A DNA stretch of 64,000 bases, taken from Acinetobacter guerrae. GTDB lineage: Bacteria > Pseudomonadota > Gammaproteobacteria > Pseudomonadales > Moraxellaceae. How positions within the stretch are numbered: position 1 is the stretch's first letter; the number at the start of each line of letters is the position of its first letter. Location of the stretch: NCBI RefSeq assembly GCF_009372255.1, contig NZ_LXGN01000001.1, positions 248,001-312,000 of the forward strand. Direction: 5' to 3'. This document shows positions 44,521-54,130 of the stretch, piece after piece. The position numbers and the translations under genes are program-made. The notes beneath the pieces were generated by a model that ran no database searches, had not been told where the DNA came from, and worked only from the letters and a program-made list of their open reading frames with translations.

Positions 44521-45363
44521 TTACTTCCCTCCCGAGCCTAAACCTGGCACTGCCATTCTTTTCTCAATCCAAGCCATCACAAATTTAATTCCATATGTGA
44601 TAATTAAATACACTGGCGTAGATAAAATTAAAATAACAATATCTTGAGAAGTCTCTTCCCGCATGGTTTTAGTATAGGCAAAGAAATTCAGTACACTTAA
44701 GGCATATAGCACTGCTGAGTTTTTAAACACATTCATGGCTTCAGAAGTAATCGTTGGCCAGACAATTCGATAAGCGACTGGCAAAACTACATAGCGATAG
44801 CTTTGACCTGTGGTAAAACCCAGTGCAGAAGCAGCATATTTTTGACCGCGTGAAACTGTATTAATCCCCGCCCGAATATGTTCAGATACACGTGCTGCGG
44901 TATAAAGCCCTAAAGCAAAAACACCAATGACGGCAGGATGCGTATTTAAAATATTTTTCCACCATCCGCCTGCAACAATATCTCCACTCCCTGAACTCAA
45001 GCTATCAGGCAAAAACTCGGGAAACACAAAAGCCCAGAAAAAAAGTTGTACAATTAAAGGAATATTACGAAAAACCTCGACATAACAGTTACCTATAAAA
45101 GCTAGAGGCTTATTTGGTAAAGTACGAATAATACCTAACAAAGATCCTAGAAAAAAAGCAATTAAAAATGCAATTACAGCGGTCCAAATCATTGTAAATA
45201 CACCAGAACCTAACATTTGAAGCCATGTAGGTGCATCGGCGTAGGGAGAATAACTTGCACTGCCTAATCCTTTACAGATCGATTCAGCCCAAGCAGCCTT
45301 ATCCATTCCGTATTCATTGGATTCAGCACAAAACGCAGTCCAGTTTAATGAGCCAACTGACAT
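44521..45363 (-). CDS. gltJ: Glutamate/aspartate ABC transporter permease GltJ
   Basis: A 280-residue permease of the HisMQ type. It has a longer N-terminal part than GltK, about 55 residues facing the periplasm before the first strong membrane span. The EAA-like loop is ARVSEHIRAGINTVSRGQKYAASALG. Its membrane partner is GltK. The gene follows gltI by a gap of about 96 bp. Confidence 0.92.
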   Translation of the reverse strand: MSVGSLNWTAFCAESNEYGMDKAAWAESICKGLGSASYSPYADAPTWLQMLGSGVFTMIWTAVIAFLIAFFLGSLLGIIRTLPNKPLAFIGNCYVEVFRNIPLIVQLFFWAFVFPEFLPDSLSSGSGDIVAGGWWKNILNTHPAVIGVFALGLYTAARVSEHIRAGINTVSRGQKYAASALGFTTGQSYRYVVLPVAYRIVWPTITSEAMNVFKNSAVLYALSVLNFFAYTKTMREETSQDIVILILSTPVYLIITYGIKFVMAWIEKRMAVPGLGSGGK

Positions 45364-45459
45364 AGCTGCCCCTTTTAATAAAGTTCAAAAAGTACAGCTC
45401 ATGCAGTAAAAATCACTGCATGAGCCAACGATCTAGCGACTACTCATTAACCTAATAAG

Positions 45460-46353
45460 TTAAATACCTGCATCAGTAGGATTTGCTTTTAATTTTTTGA
45501 ACGATTGACTTTGAGGCATATTTAAGTTGGTATTTTTTGGAGGAATGGCAGATTGAAACCATTTTTTATACAAAGTATCCATCTGACCTGACTTCCACAT
45601 ACCTTTAACTGTACGGTCTGCGATTGCCTTAAATTTAGGATCATCTTTTGCAATCATAATGCCGTATGGCTCAGAAGATAATACTGGCCCAACAATTGCA
45701 AATTCTTTTGGATTAGAAGATTTGGCAATTAGTCCTGCCAAAATATTATCATCCATTACAAATGCAGCTGCACGACCTGAAGCCATCATTGAAAATGAGT
45801 CTGCATGATCTTTACCATAAATGTTTTGCACATTAATCTGTTGACCACGTTCATTCATTTTAATGTATTTGTCTGAAGTTGTTCCCTGAGTAGTTACAAC
45901 TGCTTTACCATTTAAGTCTGCAAGGCTTTTAATGCCTGAATTTGCTTTAACCGCCATACGAACTTCTGTCGCATAGTAATTGGTTGAGAAACCCACTTGC
46001 TCCTGACGCTGTTTCGAATTTGTCGTCGTACCACACTCCATATCAATATTTCCTGATAAAAGTTCTGGGATACGTGTCGAAGAAGTCACCGCCTTATATT
46101 CAACTTTAAGATTTGGCATCTTAAGGTCTTTTTTAATTTCATTGGCAAAGTTATTGCAGATATCAACTGCATAACCCACTGGTTTACCGCCTACGACATA
46201 AGAGATTGGATCAGAAGATTCACGATGCCCAATAATAATTTTTCCGCTCTTTTGAATTTTTGCCAATGTATCGGCAGCTTGAACCTGTGTTGCTCCTCCG
46301 ACTGTAAAAACCATAAGTGCAGATACAAGTAGTGAGGTCGCTGAATGTTTCAT
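45460..46353 (-). CDS. gltI: Glutamate/aspartate-binding periplasmic protein
   Basis: A 297-residue substrate-binding protein with a signal peptide of about 26 residues (VQA/ADTLAKI). The mature N-terminus GKIIIGHRESSDPISYV and the CGTTTNSKQRQEQVGFS segment match GltI-type glutamate/aspartate-binding proteins. It captures the amino acid in the periplasm and passes it to GltJK. First gene of the operon; ACTCAAGGAG-type ribosome binding site lies before the ATG (AAGGAG). The spacing to gltJ allows a processing or attenuation site that reduces downstream expression, common for such binding-protein genes. Confidence 0.93.
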   Translation of the reverse strand: MKHSATSLLVSALMVFTVGGATQVQAADTLAKIQKSGKIIIGHRESSDPISYVVGGKPVGYAVDICNNFANEIKKDLKMPNLKVEYKAVTSSTRIPELLSGNIDMECGTTTNSKQRQEQVGFSTNYYATEVRMAVKANSGIKSLADLNGKAVVTTQGTTSDKYIKMNERGQQINVQNIYGKDHADSFSMMASGRAAAFVMDDNILAGLIAKSSNPKEFAIVGPVLSSEPYGIMIAKDDPKFKAIADRTVKGMWKSGQMDTLYKKWFQSAIPPKNTNLNMPQSQSFKKLKANPTDAGI

Positions 46354-47077
46354 AAAAACTCCTTGATTATAAGTTCTCTCCTTTTGGTATCTTAATCGTA
46401 TTATTCAAAGATACTAAAGGATGAGCTTGTTTTTCCTAGTTGCAATTATCAAGCCAACTTCTAATTATTACTTAATTATCGATTGATAATAGCTCTGTTT
46501 ATACGCTATTGAAAAAAAATGAAAAGATTAAAAAATTCCTTTTTTGTTATACTTTAGTTTTAGTTTTCCTATTTTACGCTCTAAGTGTCTTTTTTTTACA
46601 CAATTTATTTAATTAATCTTTAAAGAATATCCTATTTGGTGCACACATTATTTATAAAATGCGACATAAATAAGCATTTCAACAAAAGAAGATATCTTTT
46701 AGCCAAATATCTATGACAAATATTTTTCTTGGGTAAATGATTGTGCTTTTATCAAGCATTCATTTTATAAATGATTATTGTTTAATTATTTTTACAAATC
46801 ATAGTTCCAAGTTATTTAAGTAACAATGAAAAATACTTTTTTGAGATTTATCTTTATCCCCGAGTGTAAGCTCAGGTTTTAATCAACTTAGCATTTTTAT
46901 AACTCACAATATAACGCTATTGAATCATCCATATTTACACCCATATACAAAACATCTATCAAGCCCAAAACGACCGTTACCTTTACACAGCCAGCCTTGC
47001 TAAATTTTGCTATACTGTAATCTGGGTATTTAATTTCTTAAGTTTCCAATAATTTTATGTAGAGACCCCCTAACCTT
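46354..47077. other. Divergent intergenic region between gltI and the TetR gene
   Basis: About 720 bp of AT-rich sequence. Promoters of gltI (left end) and of the TetR gene (right end) are expected. No open frame or known RNA was recognised. Confidence 0.4.
47008..47016 (+). promoter_or_regulatory. Extended -10 promoter candidate for the TetR gene
   Basis: TGCTATACT is an extended -10 element (TGN plus a good -10 hexamer), about 60 bp before the TetR start codon. No good -35 hexamer was found at standard spacing, as is usual for extended -10 promoters. Confidence 0.4.
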
Positions 47078-47713
47078 ATGACTCAACACGTCTGCTGCGA
47101 ACTACCCCAAACCAGAAGAGGACATGAACGCCGTATAGCGCTCTTGTTAAGCGGCACTGAGTTATTTTTAGAACGTGGCTACGATGCCGTTTCTCTGGAT
47201 GATATTGTTAATCATGCAGGCGGTTCCAAAGCGTCTATTTACAAATATTTTGGTAGCAAAGAAGGCTTGTTTAAAGCCATTTGTGATTATAGACGTGAGC
47301 TTTTTTTTAAAAATATTTGTGTGGCATTTAATAGCCATATTGAAGATTTAAGAAGCTATCTCATTCAAACTTTGATCGGTTTTTATCAGAAAATTACCTG
47401 TGCTGAAAATGCAGCCTTTATGCGTTTAGTCATTGAACGTTCACAAAGTGATCCTGAACTAGCGCTTTATTTACATGAACGTGGCCCTGAGTTCGTGCAA
47501 AAAACCATTGCTTGTGCTTTGGAACAGGCCGCGCAACAAGGAAAAATCGATTGTCCTCAGCCGTTTAACTCCGCCATGATGTATTTTGGTATTTTGCGTA
47601 ATATTGAGTGGAAAATTACGATGGGAGTTCCAATGACTGTAGATCATCACGAAATTCTTGATCATATTGAATATTGCGTGGATATTTTTTTGAAAGGCCA
47701 TCAGTTAAGCTAA
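47078..47713 (+). CDS. TetR/AcrR family regulator
   Basis: A 211-residue TetR-type repressor. The helix-turn-helix region is AVSLDDIVNHAGGSKASIYKYFGSKEGLF (about 40-68), near a textbook match. The C-terminal ligand domain looks like the AefR-type group. It stands alone, followed about 100 bp later by argF, which it is unlikely to control. The N-terminal eight residues contain two cysteines (CCELP), which is unusual. Target and ligand unknown. Confidence 0.9.
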   Translation: MTQHVCCELPQTRRGHERRIALLLSGTELFLERGYDAVSLDDIVNHAGGSKASIYKYFGSKEGLFKAICDYRRELFFKNICVAFNSHIEDLRSYLIQTLIGFYQKITCAENAAFMRLVIERSQSDPELALYLHERGPEFVQKTIACALEQAAQQGKIDCPQPFNSAMMYFGILRNIEWKITMGVPMTVDHHEILDHIEYCVDIFLKGHQLS

Positions 47714-47815
47714 TTTCTTTGCATTTTCAAACACATGTAGTATAGTATTTGATTCTTTTTTTCTTCATTTATCAGCAACTAATTGTTGTTTAACAACAAT
47801 TATTGTGGAGTAACC

Positions 47816-48730
47816 ATGGCTCTACGGCATTTCTTAACTTTACGCGACTTATCTTCTTTGGAATTAAACCGTATTTTAGATCGTGCAAGCGAACTAAAAC
47901 GCTTACAGCATGAAAAACAGATATTTCAGCCTTTTGTGGGTAAAGTTCTAGGAATGATTTTTGAAAAATCGAGTACACGTACCCGTATTTCTTTTGAAGC
48001 AGGCATTAATCAATTTGGTGGTAGTGCTATTTTTCTTTCGCCACGCGATACTCAATTAGGTCGCGGTGAACCCATTGAAGATTCTGCTCGTGTTATTTCA
48101 AGCATGCTTGATATTGTCATGATCCGTACTTTTGGTCATGAAATCGTTGAGCAATTTGCTTCTTATTCCAAAGTTCCTGTGATCAATGGTTTAACTGATG
48201 ATCATCATCCTTGCCAGCTTTTAGCCGATCTACAAACGTATCAGGAACACCGTGGCAGCATAAATGGTAAAACTGTAGCTTGGATTGGTGATGGCAACAA
48301 TATGTGCAACTCTTACATTGAGGCAGCACATATGATGGGCTTTAAATTAAAAATTGCCTCTCCAAAAGGTTATGAGCCAAAACCCGAATTTCTAGCAGAA
48401 TTTGCACACTGTGCAGAGGTTTTTGATAATGTTGAAGATGCAGCCGTCAACGCTGATCTGATCGTGACTGATGTCTGGGCGAGTATGGGGCAAGAAGAAG
48501 AACAAAAACTTCGTGAAAAAGCTTTTTCTGCATTTCAGGTCAATGAAAAACTGATGGATATTGCACATCCAGATTGTTTATTTATGCATTGCTTACCAGC
48601 GCATCGTGGTGAAGAAATTTCAGAACATATGCTAGATCATAAAAATTCTGTTGTTTGGGATGAAGCTGAAAATCGTTTACATGCGCAAAAGGCATTGATG
48701 GAATTCTTGCTAAACGAACAATCAAAATAA
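47816..48730 (+). CDS. argF: Ornithine carbamoyltransferase
   Basis: A 304-residue anabolic ornithine carbamoyltransferase. The carbamoyl-phosphate site is [12 protein letters not shown] (near 52-63), the ornithine loop is [11 protein letters not shown] (near 262-272), and [11 protein letters not shown] is present near 130. It makes citrulline from ornithine for arginine synthesis. The frame is open upstream to 47783, but [13 protein letters not shown] at 47816, after GGAGTAACC, is the usual beginning. ArgC, of the same pathway, is about 4 kb away on the opposite strand. Confidence 0.96.
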   Translation: MALRHFLTLRDLSSLELNRILDRASELKRLQHEKQIFQPFVGKVLGMIFEKSSTRTRISFEAGINQFGGSAIFLSPRDTQLGRGEPIEDSARVISSMLDIVMIRTFGHEIVEQFASYSKVPVINGLTDDHHPCQLLADLQTYQEHRGSINGKTVAWIGDGNNMCNSYIEAAHMMGFKLKIASPKGYEPKPEFLAEFAHCAEVFDNVEDAAVNADLIVTDVWASMGQEEEQKLREKAFSAFQVNEKLMDIAHPDCLFMHCLPAHRGEEISEHMLDHKNSVVWDEAENRLHAQKALMEFLLNEQSK

Positions 48731-48743
48731 TATGTTTGATATT

Positions 48744-48775
48744 AAAAAAACGCTGTTTTAAAACAGCGTTTTTTT
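48744..48775. terminator. Terminator between argF and ynfA
   Basis: Stem AAAAAAACGCTGTTTT/AAAACAGCGTTTTTTT, usable in both directions between converging genes. Confidence 0.88.
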
Positions 48776-48801
48776 ACTTTTTGAACTTAGAAAAATAAAA
48801 C

Positions 48802-49161
48802 TTATCGAATCAAACCTTGTGGTTGCAAAATAATTAAACTCGCACCAATTAAAACCACTAAACCACCCAATAAATCCCAACGAGTCAATGCAACCTGATC
48901 AACAAATCGAAGCCACATCAATGCTGTAAAAATATAGATTCCGCCATAAGCAGCATAAATGCGACCTGAAGCAGCTGGATGCAACGTTAAAAGCCATACA
49001 AATAATGCAAGGCTAACTATGGTAGGAATCCATAGCCATGTACTTTTCCCCTCTTTTAAAATTAAGTAAGGAAAATAACAGCCCAATATTTCAGCAATAG
49101 CTGTTAATAAAAATAACCCGAATACACTGAGTATCCGGGTTATTGAGAAATCTTCTAGCAT
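48802..49161 (-). CDS. ynfA: YnfA family small membrane protein
   Basis: A 119-residue four-span membrane protein of the YnfA (UPF0060) family, related to small multidrug-resistance transporters. The signature [27 protein letters not shown] lies near 58-84. YnfA is reported to act as an SMR-like efflux protein in some enterics. The N-terminus is about ten residues longer than in E. coli. It begins three bases after the clpA stop codon, so it is probably the last gene of the clpS-clpA transcript. Confidence 0.9.
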   Translation of the reverse strand: MLEDFSITRILSVFGLFLLTAIAEILGCYFPYLILKEGKSTWLWIPTIVSLALFVWLLTLHPAASGRIYAAYGGIYIFTALMWLRFVDQVALTRWDLLGGLVVLIGASLIILQPQGLIR

Positions 49162-49164
49162 CGA

Positions 49165-51441
49165 TTAAGCAGGCTCAGCAGTTTGATCTTCAAAGACAGA
49201 AAGCTGTAGTCCAACATCTTTGCCATCTTCTTTTTTCACAGAAACAGCTACGTTGCCACCATGATCAGCCAACTCACCAAATAAAATCATCTCAGCAAGC
49301 GGCTTTTTCAAATGTTCCTGAATTAGACGCTGCATCGGACGTGCTCCCATTTGACGATCATAACCGTTCGCGGCTAACCAATCACGAGCAGATTGATCAA
49401 CTTCAAGCACTACTTTTTTGTCATCGAGTTGTGCTTGTAGCTCGGTCAGGAACTTATCGACAACAGATTCAATAACTGATGTTGGCAATGCCTTAAATTG
49501 AATTACGCCATCTAAACGGTTACGGAATTCAGGCGCAAATGCACGTTTCATCGCCTCTTGGTTATCATTGCTATTGTCTTGCTCTGTGAAACCAATACTG
49601 GCTCTCGAAATGCTTTCTGCACCAATATTTGTTGTTAAAACAATAATCACATTTCTAAAATCAGACTTACGACCATTATTGTCTGTTAAAGCACCATGAT
49701 CCATAACTTGTAGCAACAGATTAAACACATCAGGATGGGCTTTTTCAATTTCATCTAGCAATAATACGCAATGTGGATTTTTGTGAATTGCATCTGTCAG
49801 TAAGCCGCCCTGATCATATCCCACATAACCTGGAGGTGCACCAATCAAACGTGAAACCGCGTGACGTTCCATATATTCAGACATATCAAAACGTACCAGT
49901 TCCACACCTAACAATTTTGCCAATTGTTTGGTGACTTCTGTTTTACCCACCCCAGTTGGGCCTGCAAATACAAAACTACCAACAGGTTTGTCTGGTGCTT
50001 TTAATCCTGCACGAGATAATTTAATCGCAGATGCAAGTGCGCTAATCGCTTCATCTTGACCAAAAACCACGCGTTTAAGATCCCGCTCAAGGTATTCAAG
50101 AACGGCTTTATCATCTTTAGATACGGTTTTTGGCGGAATTCGTGCAATTTTCGAAACGATATCTTCTATATTTTCAATCGTAATCAAACTATCATCTGAC
50201 TCTGCTTTTAAACGACGCTGCGCACCTGCTTCATCAATAACATCAATCGCTTTATCAGGTAAGAAACGATCGTTAATAAATTTAGAAGAGAGTTCAACCG
50301 CAGCAACTAGAGCTTTATCTTCATATTCGACATGATGAAAATCTTCAAACTTGGTTTTGAGTCCACGTAAGATATCAATCGTTTCAGAAATACTTGGTTC
50401 ATTCACATCGACTTTTTGGAAACGGCGTGATAATGCATGATCTTTTTCAAAGACTTGACGATATTCCTGAAAAGTGGTCGAACCAATGCAGCGTAAACTT
50501 CCATTTGCCAACGCAGGTTTGATTAAATTCGAAGCATCCATTGTACTGCCCATACTTGAACCAGCACCAATGATCATGTGAATTTCATCAATAAATAAAA
50601 TTGCATTGGGATTTTTCTTTAAAGCATTTAGAAGTTGTTTTAAACGCTTTTCAAAGTCACCCCGATATTTGGTTCCTGCAACCAAGGCACCAATATCCAG
50701 ACTATAAACCTCAGCATTGGCAAGTGGTTTTGGAGCTTTGCCATTGACAATTAACCACGCTAAACCTTCCGCAATTGAAGTTTTACCAACACCTGGATCG
50801 CCCACCAACAACGGATTATTTTTCCGACGACGGCAAAGAATTTGCGCGGTACGTTCGATCTCTTTTTCGCGCCCGATCAAAGGATCAGTTTTACCTTTGA
50901 GTGCTTCGTTATTAAGATTAAGCGTAAATTGCTCTAAAGGGCCAGCATTGGAAGATGCCGATGCATCACCCTCGATATCTTCAACTTCTTCTTCGGGTTG
51001 GATATCTTCTTTACGTGTACCGTGAGACAAATACTGAGTTAATGTCAAACGATTAATTTGATGACGTTTTAGTAAATAGACCGCAAAGGAATCACGTTCA
51101 GAATACATCGCCACCAATACATCAGCACCTTCGACAGTACGATCACCGCCGCTAGATTGCACATGGAAAATAGCACGCTGTAAAATACGATCAAAACTTT
51201 CAGTCGGATGCGGAGCCTGATCGTTATTTTCACCAAGCTTCGGCGTATGTTGTTCTACGTATTCTTCTAGTTCTTTACGCAATGAAACTATATCGGCACC
51301 ACACGCCTTAAGTGCATTTACAGCCGAATCATTATCGAGCAAAGCCAGCAATAAGTGTTCTACAGTGAGAAACTCATGCCTTTTTTGACGAGCCATGCTT
51401 ACAGCCAAACGTAAGGATACTTCTAATTGACGACTGAGCAT
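49165..51441 (-). CDS. clpA: ATP-dependent Clp protease ATP-binding subunit ClpA
   Basis: A 758-residue AAA+ unfoldase, the same length as E. coli ClpA. The N-domain (about 1-145) binds ClpS; the first AAA module has Walker A GDPGVGKTS and Walker B ILFIDEIH, the second has GPTGVGKTE and VLLLDEIEKAHPD. It feeds substrates to ClpP. The ATG at 51441 is preceded by AGGGGG; an earlier frame start at 51477 overlaps clpS and is unlikely. ClpS lies 11 bp upstream in the same operon. Confidence 0.97.
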   Translation of the reverse strand: MLSRQLEVSLRLAVSMARQKRHEFLTVEHLLLALLDNDSAVNALKACGADIVSLRKELEEYVEQHTPKLGENNDQAPHPTESFDRILQRAIFHVQSSGGDRTVEGADVLVAMYSERDSFAVYLLKRHQINRLTLTQYLSHGTRKEDIQPEEEVEDIEGDASASSNAGPLEQFTLNLNNEALKGKTDPLIGREKEIERTAQILCRRRKNNPLLVGDPGVGKTSIAEGLAWLIVNGKAPKPLANAEVYSLDIGALVAGTKYRGDFEKRLKQLLNALKKNPNAILFIDEIHMIIGAGSSMGSTMDASNLIKPALANGSLRCIGSTTFQEYRQVFEKDHALSRRFQKVDVNEPSISETIDILRGLKTKFEDFHHVEYEDKALVAAVELSSKFINDRFLPDKAIDVIDEAGAQRRLKAESDDSLITIENIEDIVSKIARIPPKTVSKDDKAVLEYLERDLKRVVFGQDEAISALASAIKLSRAGLKAPDKPVGSFVFAGPTGVGKTEVTKQLAKLLGVELVRFDMSEYMERHAVSRLIGAPPGYVGYDQGGLLTDAIHKNPHCVLLLDEIEKAHPDVFNLLLQVMDHGALTDNNGRKSDFRNVIIVLTTNIGAESISRASIGFTEQDNSNDNQEAMKRAFAPEFRNRLDGVIQFKALPTSVIESVVDKFLTELQAQLDDKKVVLEVDQSARDWLAANGYDRQMGARPMQRLIQEHLKKPLAEMILFGELADHGGNVAVSVKKEDGKDVGLQLSVFEDQTAEPA

Positions 51442-51452
51442 ACGACCCCCTT

Positions 51453-51866
51453 TTAATCTTTGGGTTCGATCTGACAAAGTAATGGATGACCTTGAGATCG
51501 AGCGTAATTATTTACCTGGTTTGCTTTGGTCTCCGCAATGTCTCTCGGATAGACGCCAGCAACACCTTTACCTTCATAGTGTACTGTTAGCATTACTTGA
51601 GTGGCTTGGTCAAGATTCAATGCAAAGTATTGTTGTAAAATTTCAATTACAAAGTCCATTGGTGTGTAATCATCATTCAACAACACGACCGCATATAGAG
51701 GTGGACGTTTTAGCTGAGGTTCAGCAGTTTGTACTGCAATGTCACCTTCTGGCTCATTACTTTGCGAATCACTTAAGCGCGGGTTGATATGCCAATCGAC
51801 ATATCCAGACTGGTAAAAGGAAGCTTTCACGTCTTTTAAACTAATTTGTCGCTTATTCGTTCGCAT
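51453..51866 (-). CDS. clpS: ATP-dependent Clp protease adaptor ClpS
   Basis: A 137-residue N-recognin adaptor. The core motif is [22 protein letters not shown] (near 63-84), with the [14 protein letters not shown] stretch after it. It delivers N-degron substrates to ClpA, encoded next. An N-terminal extension of about 35 residues rich in charged residues precedes the domain and is longer than in E. coli (106 residues). The DUF6776-type gene precedes it by about 18 bp. Confidence 0.95.
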   Translation of the reverse strand: MRTNKRQISLKDVKASFYQSGYVDWHINPRLSDSQSNEPEGDIAVQTAEPQLKRPPLYAVVLLNDDYTPMDFVIEILQQYFALNLDQATQVMLTVHYEGKGVAGVYPRDIAETKANQVNNYARSQGHPLLCQIEPKD

Positions 51867-51884
51867 ATACTCTTTGATTCACTC

Positions 51885-52631
51885 TTAATTTGCATTTGCT
51901 TCTGCTTGGGGAATTTCTGCAACAAAGGCAGACTCCGCTTCAACAGGCTTGCCACGTTGCCAGCTAAAACGTTTGGTTACAGGCGTAGCACCTGTCAGAC
52001 GTATCTCAATGTATTGCGGAGTAAAGCCTTTTGGCATGGTCCAGCGCCCTGTTAAACGCTCAAAATCATCAAAATTGAAACTACTATCTTCCAACGGCAC
52101 AACCAAAATTTCATCGCCCTGAATTAAACGCATTTCAACAGAACCTGCAGCACGACGTTTGTTTGGGCTGACTTGAACTAAGTCAAGCTGATATTCAAAT
52201 GCATTTTCAGGTAATGATTTAATCGCCAGATCTTGAATCGTCAAGCTTAAACCACCTCTCTGGCGTAGGATTTCACGATAAAGCGCACTCATGCTTTGCA
52301 TTTGTGCCTTATCATTTTTTGCCTGTGTAATGCCTTGATATAAATCATTGGCATTACTCACAGCAATATCGCGCTCTTGTACCGTTGCATTTAAACTTTT
52401 ATTCACTGCATCAAGTGCAGTTTTCTGTTTTTGAACAACCTCAACCAGTTGCTCTGCATCGGCATCGTAACCAACAACAGTTAAGCCCTGACGATGTCCA
52501 ACGGTATAACCTAATAAAAAACTACCAGAAATCAGAACAACTGCTCCAACTACTAATGGTCTGTTCGTATGCCAAAATGACGGCTTAGGTGTTTGTAGAT
52601 CATCGTTATTTATTTGTTCAGTATTCTGCAT
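51885..52631 (-). CDS. Membrane-anchored coiled-coil protein, DUF6776-like
   Basis: About 248 residues: a short polar N-terminus, one membrane span (about 28-50, LVVGAVVLISGSFLLGYTVG), a coiled-coil segment (about 60-120) and a beta-rich C-terminal domain (SVEMRLIQGDEILVVPLED). I believe it belongs to the DUF6776 group common in gammaproteobacteria; the function is unknown. Two ATGs are close together (52637 and 52631); the second has slightly better spacing. It lies between argC and clpS on the same strand, so it may be part of a longer transcript. Confidence 0.75.
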   Translation of the reverse strand: MQNTEQINNDDLQTPKPSFWHTNRPLVVGAVVLISGSFLLGYTVGHRQGLTVVGYDADAEQLVEVVQKQKTALDAVNKSLNATVQERDIAVSNANDLYQGITQAKNDKAQMQSMSALYREILRQRGGLSLTIQDLAIKSLPENAFEYQLDLVQVSPNKRRAAGSVEMRLIQGDEILVVPLEDSSFNFDDFERLTGRWTMPKGFTPQYIEIRLTGATPVTKRFSWQRGKPVEAESAFVAEIPQAEANAN

Positions 52632-52661
52632 CGCCATCTCTATTTGAAGATAGAACCAAAG

Positions 52662-52691
52662 CACACATTTAAATCGATATTTAAATGTGTG
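52662..52691. repeat. Strong inverted repeat between argC and the DUF6776-like gene
   Basis: A perfect 13-bp stem CACACATTTAAAT/ATTTAAATGTGTG around a CGAT loop. There is no T-run on either side, so it is not a standard terminator. It may be an RNA processing or attenuation element between argC and the downstream genes, or an operator. Confidence 0.6.
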
Positions 52692-52710
52692 TGAAGCTTA
52701 AAAGCGTTTT

Positions 52711-53760
52711 TTATGGTAATAAACCAATACCTGTTAAACCTGTATCTTCTGAAAACCCAAACATTAAGTTCATATTTTGTACAGCCTGACCTGCCGCCCC
52801 CTTAACCAAATTATCCTGTGCGGATAATACAATTAGTTTATGGGGTTGTGGTTTGTATAATGCAATACGTAATTCATTAGAACCGCGTACACTACGGGTT
52901 TCAGGTGAACTATTAGGCGGCATCACATCTACAAATTTTTCATGGGCATAAAATTGCTCATAAAGTGCTTGAAGATCAGTTTTTGCACCTTCTTCAGTCA
53001 AGTCAATATAAATAGTACTGAGCATACCGCGAATCATCGGCACCAAATGTGGCACAAATACAATATGATCGAATACACCTTTTTGACCAGATATATTTTC
53101 TAAAGCTTCAACAATTTCAGGATGATGACGATGACCACTTACCCCATAAGCTTTAAAATTGTCGGCATTTTCTGAATAGATCATTCCCATGCTTGCTTTA
53201 CGACCAGCACCAGATACACCCGATTTTGCATCAATAATAATGCTTGAAGGGTTTACTAAGTTTTGTTCAGACTTTAATAACGGTGCTAAACCCAACTGTA
53301 CTGTCGTTGGATAACAACCAGGATTACCAATCACACTTGCCTGTTTAATTTTCTCGCGATTTAGCTCGGTTAAACCATAAGCCGAGTCTTTTAAGACATC
53401 TGGGCAGCTATGCTGTAAACCGTACCACTTTTCAAACTGTTCTAGATTTTGTAAACGAAAATCAGCAGCAAGATCAATAACTTTAGTCTTGGCAGCAAGT
53501 AGTTCTTGTGCATGTTGCATCGCAACACCATGTGGCGTAGCAAAAAAGACCACATCACATTGTTTTAATTGATCCAGATTCAAATCTGAAAATTCAAGAT
53601 CAGTATGACCACGAAGGCTTGGAAACATATCAGCAACACGTTTACCAGCTTCAGTACGCGAAGTAAGAATTTGAACAGTGACCTGCGGATGTCGTAATAA
53701 AAGACGCAATAATTCAACGCCAGTATATCCAGTTCCCCCAACAATTCCGACAGAGACCAC
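52711..53760 (-). CDS. argC: N-acetyl-gamma-glutamyl-phosphate reductase
   Basis: A 349-residue reductase of arginine synthesis. The N-terminal Rossmann motif is [17 protein letters not shown], the active-site Cys is in GNPGCYPT (near 149), and [11 protein letters not shown] is near 183. An ATG lies six bases upstream, at 53766, but it overlaps the ribosome binding site AGAGGT; the GTG at 53760 has proper spacing and matches the usual length, so GTG is preferred. ArgF of the same pathway is near but not co-transcribed. Confidence 0.94.
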   Translation of the reverse strand: MVSVGIVGGTGYTGVELLRLLLRHPQVTVQILTSRTEAGKRVADMFPSLRGHTDLEFSDLNLDQLKQCDVVFFATPHGVAMQHAQELLAAKTKVIDLAADFRLQNLEQFEKWYGLQHSCPDVLKDSAYGLTELNREKIKQASVIGNPGCYPTTVQLGLAPLLKSEQNLVNPSSIIIDAKSGVSGAGRKASMGMIYSENADNFKAYGVSGHRHHPEIVEALENISGQKGVFDHIVFVPHLVPMIRGMLSTIYIDLTEEGAKTDLQALYEQFYAHEKFVDVMPPNSSPETRSVRGSNELRIALYKPQPHKLIVLSAQDNLVKGAAGQAVQNMNLMFGFSEDTGLTGIGLLP

Positions 53761-54130
53761 GATCATTACCTCTAAATATCAACCGAATGGCAGATAGTAT
53801 GGCAGTTTACTTGGATTTCTACAATCAACTCGACAGCTTCAAAAAGCTTTATTAAAGCTGATGCAATGAAGTGCTGTAATAAAGTATTTGTCACATACTC
53901 TACCACTGGTCAAAAATTACTTTAGTCGTTATATTGAGATGACATAAAATGAAATAAAGCCAATAGTTTAAACTGGATAAAACTTTATATAAGCCATGAA
54001 GGCTATACAAAAGTATTTTATGTCGTTGAATGACAAGGACTAAAGTCTCTAATTTAAATAATAGATTGTTAGTGAATATCAAACTGACTCCTTGGTTGGC
54101 ACGGATGACTAAAATTTCAGGGGTGAAGGA
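53761..54130. other. Intergenic region between argC and the lipoprotein gene
   Basis: About 370 bp holding divergent promoters. A short frame on either strand is not supported by a ribosome binding site. Nothing else recognised. Confidence 0.4.
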
